Shown one piece after another: positions 18,806-28,873 of a DNA stretch of 64,000 nucleotides (its first letter is position 1; the number at the start of each line of letters is the position of its first letter). Made by a program: the position numbers and the translations under genes. The notes under the pieces are model-generated. The model saw only the letters and a program-made list of their open reading frames with translations. It was not told the DNA's origin and did not search any database. This DNA comes from Longitalea luteola (GTDB lineage Bacteria; Bacteroidota; Bacteroidia; Chitinophagales; Chitinophagaceae): the NCBI RefSeq assembly GCF_017356035.1, contig NZ_JAFIQX010000006.1:248001-312000 (forward strand), written 5' to 3'.

Positions 18806-20113
18806 ATGAAATTCAGTCAATTCAATGCAATCATTCCTTATTCAGGAAGATTTGCCCTTTATAACTCTTTTACACAAAAAGTGATTTTTCTTGAAGAAAC
18901 ATTGAAAGATATTCTGCATGCTGCATTGCATGAAAACATTGATGCGCTGCATGAGGTGCATCCCACCTTTTACAATTACCTTATTAAGCAGGAGTTTATA
19001 ATTGACAACGATATTGATGAGATCGATAAGGTGAAACAACTAAGTAAAAGCTACGATGAAAATACAAACAGCTTCTTACTGACAATTAATCCCAGTATGA
19101 ATTGTAATTTCAAATGCTGGTATTGTTACGAAACGCATGTTAAGAACTCCCGCCTTAGCGATGACATGATCAACAAAATAAAGTTATTTATTAATAAAAC
19201 GGCCGATAAAGAAGCAATAAAGTACTTCCGGCTCTCCTTTTTTGGCGGCGAACCTTTACTATATTTTAAAAAAGAAGTAATTCCCATCATTGATACGTAT
19301 GTAGATGCCTGTAGAAGAAACGGTCTTCTGCCGCAGATCTATTTTACGACAAATGGCTACTTAATTAATGAGGAGTTAATTGCTTATTTTAAAAATAAAA
19401 ATGTAGACTGCGGCTTTCAAATAACGCTGGACGGCTATAAAGAACAACACGATCTGGTACGGTATGTTAGTGCCCAAAAAGGATCTTACGAAGTTATTAT
19501 TAAAAATGTAAAGCTGCTTATTACCAATCATTTTGGTGTACGCCTCCGAATAAATTACACAAATAAATCAGTAAGTGGTACGCATCAGATAGCGAATGAG
19601 TTTAACGATATACCAGGGGACCTTAAGCAAAAATACCTGCTGGTAGATTATCAAAGGGTATGGCAGGACGACAAAATCGACAATACCTTCAACACGGTAG
19701 ACGAAAACACTAAAAAGATGATAGATGCCGGCGTAAACGTTACAAGTACCTATTCCCCCGATAACGTTAAAAATTCCTGTTATGCTGATAAGCGTAATAG
19801 TGCTGTAATTAACTATAATGGCGATCTTTTTAAATGTACAGCAAGAGATTTTACCACTGTAAAAAGAGCGGGCTATTTAAGTGACGATGGCACCCTTGTA
19901 TGGGAAAACGATTACCTGGAAAGGAGGATGAAAGCAAAATTCAACAATAAGCCTTGCTTAAGTTGTAAAATCATGCCTTTGTGTAATGGTGGCTGCTCAC
20001 AGCATGCATTGGAACATCTTGCATCTGGTCAGGACTATTGCGTTCATTATGGCGATGAGAACAAAAAGATGCAAATTGTTAAAACCAAGATCGATGAAAT
20101 TGTTGCGGCGTAA
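18806..20113 (+). CDS. Radical SAM/SPASM peptide maturase A
   Basis: The protein has 435 residues. An N-terminal leader-recognition-like region (about 1-90) precedes the radical SAM barrel with Cx3Cx2C (CNFKCWYC, C100, C104, C107) and FFGGEPLL. A C-terminal SPASM domain carries auxiliary cluster cysteines (CYADKRN, FKCTARD, PCLSCKIMPLCNGGC, YC). Enzymes of this type use SAM-derived radicals to make C-S or C-C bonds in a RiPP precursor. The four-Cys precursor A just upstream is the obvious substrate. Its end overlaps the exporter start by 20 nt, so translation is probably coupled. Confidence 0.92.
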   Translation: MKFSQFNAIIPYSGRFALYNSFTQKVIFLEETLKDILHAALHENIDALHEVHPTFYNYLIKQEFIIDNDIDEIDKVKQLSKSYDENTNSFLLTINPSMNCNFKCWYCYETHVKNSRLSDDMINKIKLFINKTADKEAIKYFRLSFFGGEPLLYFKKEVIPIIDTYVDACRRNGLLPQIYFTTNGYLINEELIAYFKNKNVDCGFQITLDGYKEQHDLVRYVSAQKGSYEVIIKNVKLLITNHFGVRLRINYTNKSVSGTHQIANEFNDIPGDLKQKYLLVDYQRVWQDDKIDNTFNTVDENTKKMIDAGVNVTSTYSPDNVKNSCYADKRNSAVINYNGDLFKCTARDFTTVKRAGYLSDDGTLVWENDYLERRMKAKFNNKPCLSCKIMPLCNGGCSQHALEHLASGQDYCVHYGDENKKMQIVKTKIDEIVAA

Positions 20114-22307
20114 AAACAAGCTCACCTTCTATTATCAGTTAGAGGGTTCTGATTGTGGGCCAGCCTGCCTGGCAATGGTAGCATCGTTTTTTAAAAAGAA
20201 GTTTACTGTCAAAGAAATTAAACAGTTTTGTCCGGTCACCCGGATGGGCGTAGCTGTTCAGGATATACTGGCAGGCGCCAGAAATATGGGCTTCGAGGCG
20301 GCTGGTGTAAAGTTAACAGTTGAAGAACTGGCAACAGCGCCATTGCCTTTGATCTTATATTGGAAGCAAAGCCATTTTGTTGTTTTATATAATATTACAA
20401 ACAGTCGTGGCTATACAAGCTATTCCATTGCAGACCCCGGTTACGGAAAAATTAAATTAGATGAAGAAACCCTGATCAAGGGCTGGGTGGGTGCTAATCC
20501 CAAAGGGGCAGCCGTCCTAATGCAGCCTGCTGAAGAGGGGCTCGTGGAACCTACGCCTGGCCACGACAGAAAGCCTTATAACCGGGAATTCCTGCGATCT
20601 GTTCTGACATTCATTTACCAATATAAGTGGCGATACGTCTTTTCTATAATAATGATGGTAATTGGCCTGGTATCTAACTGGGCAATCCCTGTCATTTTTC
20701 AACAAACGATAGACAAAGGCATCGGCACCAGGTCCCTGCATATTGTATGGGTATTGTTACTGGCGCAGTTGGGACTTTTTATAGGAAATTTCGTTTCCCA
20801 GTTGTTTAGTGACCTGGTGCTTACCAGACTTAACTTCAAGCTTAGTATTTCATTAAAGGAAAACTTCCTTTACAAGATCATGCGGCTTCCCATTAAGTAT
20901 TTTGATACCCGCATGAATACTGATACCTTACAAAGACTGAATGATCAGGCTAAAATTCAAACCTTCCTCACATGGCGCGGCATTGGAATGGTTATAAGCA
21001 TGCTGAATATTCTTGCTTTCAGTGCTATCCTGTTCAGCATCAATAAGTATGTTTTTCTAATTTTCTTTGCGTTAAGCGCCATCTCCCTAATTTGGGTTAC
21101 CTTTTTTCTAAGGGCCAGAAAAATATTGGAGTACTCTCTTTTTTTGCGGCAATCAGAAAACAACAATAGTTTGTATGAGTTCATCATGAATATGCCCGAG
21201 ATCAAAATAAACAGTGCGCAGCATACCATGATTACCAAACTAACCGATCTTCAGAAAAAGTTAAATGAATTACAACTCCGGTCACTTTTTTTAAATATGT
21301 ACCAGGTCACCGGTATGTCCTTTCTTTCGAAGCTTAAAGAACTCATTGCTATTGCCCTTTGCGCCTTTTTAATAATCAACGGACAGTTAACTATTGGCTC
21401 ACTGCTAAGCATCTCTTTTATTTTGGGACAATTGAATTATCCCGTTAACAGCCTGGTAAGCTATCTGAGAGATGCCCAGGATGCAGATATCGCCCAGAAA
21501 AGGATCAACGATGTATATGCGGAAAAAGATGAAAATACAGGCAGCAAAGCTACGGTACCGGCAACCATCAATCAAATGGTTGTTGAACATGTTACATTTA
21601 AATATCCGGGATCATTTAGTCCGTATGTATTAAAGGATGTCTCTTTTACTATTCCCGGAAATAAAATAACAGCTATTGTAGGCGCCAGTGGCAGCGGAAA
21701 GACCACCCTCCTAAAACTCTTATTGTCCTATTATAATCCTGCGAAAGGACAGATCAGGCTTAATGATAGCGATCTTTCTGCTGTACACAGTGAGGAATGG
21801 AGAAAGTTATGTGGAACCGTACTGCAGGATGGACATATTTTTGCCGGCACCATTGCTGAAAACATTGCAATATCAGATGCGGCTATCGACAAAGAGAGAA
21901 TTATCTATGCTGCAAAGCTGGCTTGTATCCACGACTTTATTGTAAACTTACCCATGGGGTATAATACCAAAGTGGGCTCTGTCGGCATCCAGTTAAGCGG
22001 CGGCCAGAAGCAAAGGATTTTAATAGCACGCGCTGTTTATAGAGATCCTGAATTCCTCTTTTTTGATGAGGCTACCAGCAGCCTGGATGCCAACAATGAA
22101 AAACAGATCATGGAAAACCTGAACACTTTTTTTCGCGGCAAAACAGTTGTCATTATTGCACATCGTTTAAGCACCGTAAAGAACGCCGATCAAATTATTG
22201 TTCTCGACAAGGGCATTATTGTAGAACAAGGCCATCATGAGTTGCTGGTGACTAACAAAGGAAATTATTTTGAGTTGGTCAGAAATCAATTGGAATTGGG
22301 CGTATGA
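20094..22307 (+). CDS. C39-peptidase-containing ABC exporter A (PCAT)
   Basis: ATG 20094 is preferred because it directly opens the peptidase domain, and it overlaps the maturase end by 20 nt. The 737-residue protein has three parts. A C39 peptidase (Cys21 in EGSDCGPAC, His in KQSHFVVL, Asp in ADPGYG) cuts after double glycine. A six-helix membrane domain spans about 160-470. An ATPase follows with Walker A GASGSGKTT, signature LSGGQKQR, Walker B FLFFDEATSSLD and switch His in IIAHRLST. It should trim and export peptide A across the inner membrane. No HlyD-type adaptor is encoded beside it. Confidence 0.96.
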   Translation: MKLLRRKNKLTFYYQLEGSDCGPACLAMVASFFKKKFTVKEIKQFCPVTRMGVAVQDILAGARNMGFEAAGVKLTVEELATAPLPLILYWKQSHFVVLYNITNSRGYTSYSIADPGYGKIKLDEETLIKGWVGANPKGAAVLMQPAEEGLVEPTPGHDRKPYNREFLRSVLTFIYQYKWRYVFSIIMMVIGLVSNWAIPVIFQQTIDKGIGTRSLHIVWVLLLAQLGLFIGNFVSQLFSDLVLTRLNFKLSISLKENFLYKIMRLPIKYFDTRMNTDTLQRLNDQAKIQTFLTWRGIGMVISMLNILAFSAILFSINKYVFLIFFALSAISLIWVTFFLRARKILEYSLFLRQSENNNSLYEFIMNMPEIKINSAQHTMITKLTDLQKKLNELQLRSLFLNMYQVTGMSFLSKLKELIAIALCAFLIINGQLTIGSLLSISFILGQLNYPVNSLVSYLRDAQDADIAQKRINDVYAEKDENTGSKATVPATINQMVVEHVTFKYPGSFSPYVLKDVSFTIPGNKITAIVGASGSGKTTLLKLLLSYYNPAKGQIRLNDSDLSAVHSEEWRKLCGTVLQDGHIFAGTIAENIAISDAAIDKERIIYAAKLACIHDFIVNLPMGYNTKVGSVGIQLSGGQKQRILIARAVYRDPEFLFFDEATSSLDANNEKQIMENLNTFFRGKTVVIIAHRLSTVKNADQIIVLDKGIIVEQGHHELLVTNKGNYFELVRNQLELGV

Positions 22308-22353
22308 CAGCAGCGTTGACCAGTATTTAATCCCTCTCATTAAATATTATTTT

Positions 22354-23703
22354 ATGAAGTCGATACCCACTTTTGTAATTAACCTGAAAAAAAGAACAGA
22401 CCGCAAAGAATATATCCTTAAAGAATTTGATCAACGCATGGAATTTGACGTTACCATTGTAGAAGCCCAGGAACATAAAACAGGTGCCATCGGTTTATGG
22501 AATACGCTTCAAATCATTCTGCAGAAGCAACTGACCACAGGGCATGACTATATTATTGTTTGTGAAGATGACCATCAATTTACCGACGCTTATTCTAAAG
22601 AACGATTGTTTGATGCCATTGCCGAAGTAAGATCAAAAAATGCCGACCTGTTATGTGGAGGCGTAAGCTGGTTTACGGATGCTTTACCCGTTTCGGCAGG
22701 CATATTTTGGGTAGATATATTTTCCGGGTTTCAATTTACGGTTATATTCCGGCAGTTTTTCAAAACCATACTGGAGGCCGATTTTAAAGATGACGACGTG
22801 ACTGATCTTAAAATAGCCTCCCTGACCGAAAATAAGTTTTTTACATATCCTTTTATTTCAGTTCAAAAAGGCTTTGGCTATTCGGATGTAACAAACAAGA
22901 ATAATACAGCAGGAAGAGTGGAGGGATTGTTTGCCACCAGCTCAAAGAAAGCAAAAACAATAAATTATATCTGCGATTATTATAAAAACAATGAAAGAAC
23001 GCTTTCTGTTAATACGAATTCAGCTTCCTTTGAAAATATTACTATTCCAACCTATGTTATTTGTTTGCCTGAACGGCCGGGCAGCGTAGCATATATAAAA
23101 GCACAATTTGAAGAGAAGGATGAATTTCAGGTTATGCTGGTAGAGGCCTGTAAGAACGAAGTGAACGCCGTTAGCTGGCATCTGACTATTCGAAAGATCG
23201 TTGGGATGGCTATTGCCAATGACGATGATGTCATAGTCATTTGTAAAGATGATGTAAAATTTACCGAATACTATTCAAAAGCAGATTTCCTTCAGAATAT
23301 TATGGAAGCCTTTTACCAGCGAACCGAAATGCTGGCTGGTGGCGTTGAAGAGTTCGGCATAGCCACACCTGTTGCAAGAACCCGGTTTTGGATCAATGCA
23401 TTTCATTCTAGCGGTTTTTTTGTTCTGTATAAAAGTATTTTTCAAAAGATCCTTGAGCAGGATTTCGATACCAATATTACCATAGGACAACTCTTTACCA
23501 CAATAACCAATTACAAAATGGCCATTTTCCCTTTCATAGCCGTTCCAAATGAATTGGATAAAGCTGAAACTATATGTAATAGAGCTGAGGATGAAGAGTC
23601 GAGAGCATTATTCCCGCCTACCGAAAACCGGTTTGTAATAGTGAAAAGTGTTCATGACAAGTATTGTGCTAAAAATAATATTGACGTACTGAACATTGTA
23701 TGA
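22354..23703 (+). CDS. Tandem GT25-like glycosyltransferase
   Basis: ATG 22354 starts directly at the first strand (MKSIPTFVINLKKRTDRKEY), giving 449 residues. Two homologous halves are visible, about 4-212 and 231-449. Both open IPT(F/Y)VI and have a GG loop and an FW-VD/NAF stretch. The first half has an acidic metal motif CEDDHQF (E71-D72-D73), as in GT25-type galactosyltransferases. The second reads CKDDVKF (K298-D299-D300), so its activity is doubtful. It could glycosylate peptide A or a surface glycan. It overlaps the next gene by 4 nt (ATGA). Confidence 0.7.
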   Translation: MKSIPTFVINLKKRTDRKEYILKEFDQRMEFDVTIVEAQEHKTGAIGLWNTLQIILQKQLTTGHDYIIVCEDDHQFTDAYSKERLFDAIAEVRSKNADLLCGGVSWFTDALPVSAGIFWVDIFSGFQFTVIFRQFFKTILEADFKDDDVTDLKIASLTENKFFTYPFISVQKGFGYSDVTNKNNTAGRVEGLFATSSKKAKTINYICDYYKNNERTLSVNTNSASFENITIPTYVICLPERPGSVAYIKAQFEEKDEFQVMLVEACKNEVNAVSWHLTIRKIVGMAIANDDDVIVICKDDVKFTEYYSKADFLQNIMEAFYQRTEMLAGGVEEFGIATPVARTRFWINAFHSSGFFVLYKSIFQKILEQDFDTNITIGQLFTTITNYKMAIFPFIAVPNELDKAETICNRAEDEESRALFPPTENRFVIVKSVHDKYCAKNNIDVLNIV

Positions 23704-26162
23704 AAAAACAGCTTCTTATTATAATTGTAACAACCTTTTTTAAAAGGATCCCCTGGATGGGAAAGATCAGAAACAACCAGATAAACAGGTTATTTCTCCA
23801 ATACAATATCCGCCTTGACATTCAACAAGTGAAAATAAGGGGCTTCCGCCATTATGAGATCAGGAACATTTTCATGGAGAAAACACCTGTAGCATTTGAG
23901 ATTCAGCGATTGGAACTGTTTCTCAGTGTATGGACACTAATAAAAGAAAGGTCGATCAGAAACGCCTTAAACATTACACTTGATAAGCTCCAGCTAACTT
24001 ATCATCGCTTTGGTAAAGATGCTGGTAAGCCCAATGTCTTGTCCCCGGATGTCAGAAAGATAACAGCAGAGTGGGAGGGGATATACTATCGCAAATATGA
24101 GAAGATCATTAATGCATTTTTTTCTTTTATTCCGGAAAGAGTGGTGATCCGGGAATTAAAGGTCCAGCTTCCCCAAAGGGATCTCTATGTTTTGAGCAGT
24201 GTTGAATGTATCGTTAATAAAAAAGACAGATCTGTAACTGCTGCTATTGACAGGATTGAGACGCAGACCGGTAATTGCCTGTCTCCTTTTTCTGTGTCCC
24301 ATGTATCCATTTGCTTTAAACAGGAGGAGATAGCCCAGGGGGGCAAAGTGATAAACTGGATGGTCAGGTCTACCGATCTCCGTATTCAACACCAGGCAAT
24401 AGGCGCCGCGCCTTTATTGATCAGCAACTTTGATGCGGAACTGAACATCAATTTTACGCCAACTTCGTTGGTGGTAACTAAAGAGTCAGGCGGTAATATT
24501 AACCAGATACCTTTCGCTTTTCAATTCCATCATGATCTGGTGGAAAAAGATATTTTAAAATTCATTTTTCACGTAGAGTTAGATTTTAATCTGTTTAAAA
24601 GTTCATTTCCGGCTTTTCATGTTAAAGCAATTGAAACGGTTACAACCGAAGGCAACCTGTTGATCAGATCGCGACTGATGTTTTCCATAAAGGATCCAAT
24701 GCAGCATTTCTTCGAATTAAAGGTCCTGAAAAATGACCTGGTGATAGATGATCCCGGCGAGCTGGATCTGTCTTATTTAGAAGCGCCATTTGTTCATAGA
24801 GTGATCAGGAATAATGCTTTCCTGAGAGAAATATGGGTGGGTGACCTGAACAGCAACTTTGTGAAAATAGAAGATTTCCCGGCCCAAATGATCCCTATAA
24901 TTATTTTCTGCGAAGACCCCAATTTTTACCAGCACCATGGCCTCGATGTATTTTTCGTAGGACGCGCCATCGTTTCGAACCTGGTCGAAAGAAAATTCAA
25001 AAGAGGGGCCAGTACGATCACCATGCAATTGGTTCGGAATCTATTTCTAAACCATGAAAAAAACCTTTACAGGAAGATCGAAGAGATCATTTTATCATTA
25101 CTTATAGAGAATTATTTCAGGATACCGAAAGCCCGTTTGCTTGAAATATATTTAAACATTATAGAATTTGGCCCTGACGTATATGGAATAAAGGAAGCAG
25201 CCATGTTTTACTTTAAAAAATCATTGCCGGCCTTAACAATGACCGAGTATATTATAATGATGTATATTATTCCCCGTCCAATTCATTTCCATGAAGCATT
25301 GGTATCACAAAGCCCTCAATTGTTTACTAATCTTAAAAACCATGTTCAATGGTTGTCGCAACATTTAAGGACGAGGCAAACTTTGACCGATGAGGAATTT
25401 GAGAAAGTCATGTCTGATATAGAAACTATTAGTCAAACAAGATCGATAATACTTCGGGATCCTGATATTCACCAGCTGCCGGACTTGCTGCGGGTTGACC
25501 TTTCGATAAATAATTCAATCAATACCAGAAATGATCTTCATTGGGCTTACCCCTTACATGAAGAAAAGATGCCAAAAGTTAATTTAAAGAAGATCGCGTC
25601 TGCCGATGTCAGAAAAGAATATATCCACCATATTGTTGAATGGCTTGATGTGGAGAACAGCCGGCGGTATGCCATCCAGGGCAAAACTACCTACTGTAAT
25701 ATTTATGCGTATGATGTGGTCAGCTGTTTAGGCGCCTATATTCCCAGAGTATGGTGGAATGAAGAATCTGTGCGAAAGATCAAAAAAGGGATCAGGGTGC
25801 CTGTGGTATATGCGAAAACCGTTTTTGAAATGAATTGCAATGCTTTGGCCGAATGGTTCCTTTCTTATGGTTCCTGCTTCGGATGGAAACAGGTATTTGA
25901 CCTGGCTGAAATGCAATCTTTAGCCAATGAAGGTTCCATAGGAATTATTGTAGCCCAAAGGAATGAATTATCTGAGCCGGGCCATATAACGGTTGTGTTG
26001 CCGGAAACTGCTGCCGTTAAGGCGCAAACTTGTGAAAAAGAGATCATATGTCCGGTACAGTCACAGGCAGGCATGAAAAATCTCCGTTTCTTTAACGGAG
26101 ATGCCTGGTGGCAGGATGCTGCCAGGTTTGGCAAATACAGTTTCTGGGTCTGGGACTTGTAA
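23700..26162 (+). CDS. GT51 transglycosylase with N-terminal AsmA-like region and putative C-terminal cysteine-amidase domain
   Basis: The protein has 820 residues with an N-terminal hydrophobic anchor. Residues 1 to about 370 look AsmA-like. Residues about 385-540 carry the GT51 marks: FCEDPNFYQHHGLD (E405), RGASTITMQLVRNLFL and KARLLEIYLNIIEFG (E482). This module polymerises lipid II glycan chains. No transpeptidase domain follows. The last part (about 640-820) has TTYCNIYAYDVV (C666) and EPGHITVV (H762), an arrangement like NlpC/P60- or Tae4-type cysteine amidases. Start and 4-nt overlap couple it to the glycosyltransferase. A role in protecting or altering peptidoglycan for this RiPP system is inference. 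Confidence 0.75.
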   Translation: MKKQLLIIIVTTFFKRIPWMGKIRNNQINRLFLQYNIRLDIQQVKIRGFRHYEIRNIFMEKTPVAFEIQRLELFLSVWTLIKERSIRNALNITLDKLQLTYHRFGKDAGKPNVLSPDVRKITAEWEGIYYRKYEKIINAFFSFIPERVVIRELKVQLPQRDLYVLSSVECIVNKKDRSVTAAIDRIETQTGNCLSPFSVSHVSICFKQEEIAQGGKVINWMVRSTDLRIQHQAIGAAPLLISNFDAELNINFTPTSLVVTKESGGNINQIPFAFQFHHDLVEKDILKFIFHVELDFNLFKSSFPAFHVKAIETVTTEGNLLIRSRLMFSIKDPMQHFFELKVLKNDLVIDDPGELDLSYLEAPFVHRVIRNNAFLREIWVGDLNSNFVKIEDFPAQMIPIIIFCEDPNFYQHHGLDVFFVGRAIVSNLVERKFKRGASTITMQLVRNLFLNHEKNLYRKIEEIILSLLIENYFRIPKARLLEIYLNIIEFGPDVYGIKEAAMFYFKKSLPALTMTEYIIMMYIIPRPIHFHEALVSQSPQLFTNLKNHVQWLSQHLRTRQTLTDEEFEKVMSDIETISQTRSIILRDPDIHQLPDLLRVDLSINNSINTRNDLHWAYPLHEEKMPKVNLKKIASADVRKEYIHHIVEWLDVENSRRYAIQGKTTYCNIYAYDVVSCLGAYIPRVWWNEESVRKIKKGIRVPVVYAKTVFEMNCNALAEWFLSYGSCFGWKQVFDLAEMQSLANEGSIGIIVAQRNELSEPGHITVVLPETAAVKAQTCEKEIICPVQSQAGMKNLRFFNGDAWWQDAARFGKYSFWVWDL

Positions 26163-26223
26163 CTAATAAAACCTCCGGACCTGATGTATTTGTCTGAAAA
26201 TTTCTTATTTTTAAAAACTACCG

Positions 26224-26261
26224 TATCGATGTATGAATAAAATCTTAACCAAACATCGATA
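26224..26261. promoter_or_regulatory. 9-bp inverted repeat upstream of OMP gene B
   Basis: TATCGATGT (26224-26232) and ACATCGATA (26253-26261) are perfect inverted copies, 20 bp apart, in the 122-bp gap before the cassette B barrel gene. It could be an operator or an RNA hairpin. No consensus promoter was found beside it. Confidence 0.4.
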
Positions 26262-26284
26262 ACGAAGATCAAACCTTTTTCTAT

Positions 26285-28747
26285 ATGAAGTTGTCTGCAA
26301 AGCCGGCTGGCTGTTGTTATCGTTTTTCTTCCAGACGCAGGCTGGTGGCGTTAGTAACACTCCTACTAACGATGCTGTGCAAGTACGCAACCGCTCAATT
26401 AACGATCACTGGTATTATAACACACGGGACCAGTCAATCCCTTCCACATGCAGTTGTATTCATTCGCCAGGGCAAATCCCTTGTCGGTACTACTATGAGT
26501 GACAGCACCGGGCATTACCGGTTTCAAAACATGGCAAAAGGAGATTATCATTTGCTGATCAGTCACCGTTCTTACAAAGACTCCATTATACCTGTTCGCC
26601 TTTTGGCCGACACTACTATCAACCTGCAACTGGTCAATGAGAAAATGTTGCAGCAGGTAGAGGTTACAGGCAGGAAACCACTGATAGAAATGGATATAGA
26701 CAGATTGCGGTTCAATGTAAGGGGCACAGAACTGGTTGTAGGAAATAATATCTGGGATGTTGTTGAAAAAACACCGCTCGTGAGCGCCTCATCCGATGGT
26801 AGCATACAGATCAGTGGAACCTCGGGCGCAGTTATATACATCAACAATAAAAGGAAAGTGCTTTCGGGGGCTGCGCTGAAATCCTATTTAAGCAGTATGC
26901 CTTCAGATAACCTCGAAGCCATTGAAGTAATAACCACACCCTCCAGTAAATACGACGCCGAAGGGGGAGGAGGCATCCTGAATATCATTACCAAAAAGAA
27001 AAAAGAAGAGGGGCTCGAGGGAAGCGCCACTTTAACTGACAGGCAAACCGCCACGAACTCGCAAAGTGTTAGTGTTTTTTTAAACAATCGTACCGGCAAA
27101 TGGGATCTTTATTCAAATGTCTACCTGGTAAACCGGCGAAGAAAACCGGAATCTGATCATGATCTGTATTTTCAGCATGCAGGCAATGAAATACCATTAA
27201 GCAGGCATATCACGTCTTCCGGTTTAAACAGCTCTTTATCGGCTGGCGCCAACCTGGGTATCGATTATCAGCTTAACAAAGACCATATTATTGGCCTGAT
27301 CCTGGACTATTCGGGTAATGATGATAAAAAGACAAGAGACGCCGGTAGTTACGATCGTTATGTGGGTTATGATTCCCTCAGTTATTCAGCAAACACGGAT
27401 AATTTAAATTCCCATACCTATTCGCTGAACCTGAATTATGAAGGCATACTTGACAGGCGGGGAAAAAAGTTAAATATCGATTTCGACGCACTGAATTATA
27501 CTTCTGACAACACTTCGCTTAGCCAGACAAGCGCGTTGGATGTTGATACCTATGATCCTTTGTATATAAGTGATCATTTCAGAAGTTCGGCGCCGCAACA
27601 TGTAAAGAACCAATCGTTCAAAGCCGATTTCCACTGGCCCGTCAGCTCCGGTATCAACCTCGATTTCGGTATCAGGTCTTCTTTTTCGCAAATTGACAAT
27701 GATCTTGTTTTTGAAAACTATCTGGGCAATAATTTCTGGGCAAAGGACTTCACCCGCAGTAATTTGTTCTCCTACGATGAAAATATAAATGCTTCTTACA
27801 TCCAGCTTAATCAAAAAATAAATGCTGCCTGGTCGTACCAGTTGGGCGCCCGCCTGGAAAACACCGTTGCCAAAGGATACCTCGAAGGCGAAAAGGTGGT
27901 GAACCGGAACTATGTTAATGTTTTTCCAACCGGTTATCTCAAATATACCACCTCGGGGAAGAAAACATATACGCTGGCAGTATCGAGCCGTATCACAAGA
28001 CCTGGCTATTGGGATGTAAACCCCTTCAGAACATACACCACCAATAAAGCTTATCTGGAAGGCAATCCCTTTTTAATGCCTTCTAAATATTACCGGGAAG
28101 AATTCAGTCATTCACTGAATGCCGGAAAAGGCACTTATATCTTTCAACTGGCGGCAAGCCAAACCATCAACGAAATATACTCGCTGCCTTTTGAAGATTC
28201 AGCCGGCGTTGTCGTAAATAAAAAAACAAACTACGGGAACAAATACAGTTATTCAGCGGCGGCTATCTACTATAGCCAGTTGAAAAAATGGTGGCAATTG
28301 TCTGCTACACTGTTGACAGGTTATATTCTGTCAAAAGGTGAGTATGCCAGTAATATTTCCATTGATAACCGGTCATTTTTAGTAAGCCTTTCAACCAATC
28401 AAACGTTTACGCTTTCAAAAAAGCACCGGTTAAGCTGTAACGTGATCGCCAATAATACTTTTCCCTTTACCATTGTGAATACCAGGGTAGGGAACCGGCT
28501 CGATACGGAATTGAGGATAAGAAAATCGGCAGGGGCCTTCAGCTTTACCCTTTCGGCAACAGACCTGTTCAAAAGCAATAAAGATATCTACAGGGTAGAA
28601 GCAGGCGAGCTGTTGTTAAAACAAAATTACTATAACGACACCCGCAGTCTGGCTTTTATTGTTAACTATAATTTTGGAAAATCAACCGTAAAGAAGAAAA
28701 GAGACAGGGATACTGAATTTGAAAATATCAAGAACCGGATCATTTAA
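26285..28747 (+). CDS. Outer-membrane beta-barrel family protein, RiPP cassette B
   Basis: The protein has 820 residues with a hydrophobic signal (LVALVTLLLTMLCKYATAQ). A CarboxypepD_reg-like domain (LTITGIITHGTSQSLPHAVVF, about 39-115) leads into a plug (NIWDVVEKTPLVSAS, AVIYINNKRKV, AIEVITTPSSKYDAEGGGG) and a long beta-barrel ending NYNFGKSTVKKK. It matches the cassette A barrel protein domain for domain and nearly in length, so the two are paralogues. The precursor B gene follows within 130 bp. Presumed role is at the outer membrane with peptide B. Confidence 0.85.
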   Translation: MKLSAKPAGCCYRFSSRRRLVALVTLLLTMLCKYATAQLTITGIITHGTSQSLPHAVVFIRQGKSLVGTTMSDSTGHYRFQNMAKGDYHLLISHRSYKDSIIPVRLLADTTINLQLVNEKMLQQVEVTGRKPLIEMDIDRLRFNVRGTELVVGNNIWDVVEKTPLVSASSDGSIQISGTSGAVIYINNKRKVLSGAALKSYLSSMPSDNLEAIEVITTPSSKYDAEGGGGILNIITKKKKEEGLEGSATLTDRQTATNSQSVSVFLNNRTGKWDLYSNVYLVNRRRKPESDHDLYFQHAGNEIPLSRHITSSGLNSSLSAGANLGIDYQLNKDHIIGLILDYSGNDDKKTRDAGSYDRYVGYDSLSYSANTDNLNSHTYSLNLNYEGILDRRGKKLNIDFDALNYTSDNTSLSQTSALDVDTYDPLYISDHFRSSAPQHVKNQSFKADFHWPVSSGINLDFGIRSSFSQIDNDLVFENYLGNNFWAKDFTRSNLFSYDENINASYIQLNQKINAAWSYQLGARLENTVAKGYLEGEKVVNRNYVNVFPTGYLKYTTSGKKTYTLAVSSRITRPGYWDVNPFRTYTTNKAYLEGNPFLMPSKYYREEFSHSLNAGKGTYIFQLAASQTINEIYSLPFEDSAGVVVNKKTNYGNKYSYSAAAIYYSQLKKWWQLSATLLTGYILSKGEYASNISIDNRSFLVSLSTNQTFTLSKKHRLSCNVIANNTFPFTIVNTRVGNRLDTELRIRKSAGAFSFTLSATDLFKSNKDIYRVEAGELLLKQNYYNDTRSLAFIVNYNFGKSTVKKKRDRDTEFENIKNRII

Positions 28748-28816
28748 TATACCCTCTGAAACGCCTGGTAGAGGCATAAAATAATACAATCGCTTTCATT
28801 TAAATGCAAATAAATG

Positions 28817-28839
28817 AAGGGGTGGAAAGCCACACCCTT
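28817..28839 (+). promoter_or_regulatory. Hairpin in leader of precursor gene B
   Basis: AAGGG-GTGG pairs with CCAC-CCCTT with one bulged A and a 4-nt loop. A run of six T occurs about 10 nt later. It lies 35 bp before the precursor B start. It could be an end to the OMP transcript or an attenuator. Confidence 0.45.
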
Positions 28840-28873
28840 AGGCTGGCTATTTTTTAACCAAAAACTTTTTTTT

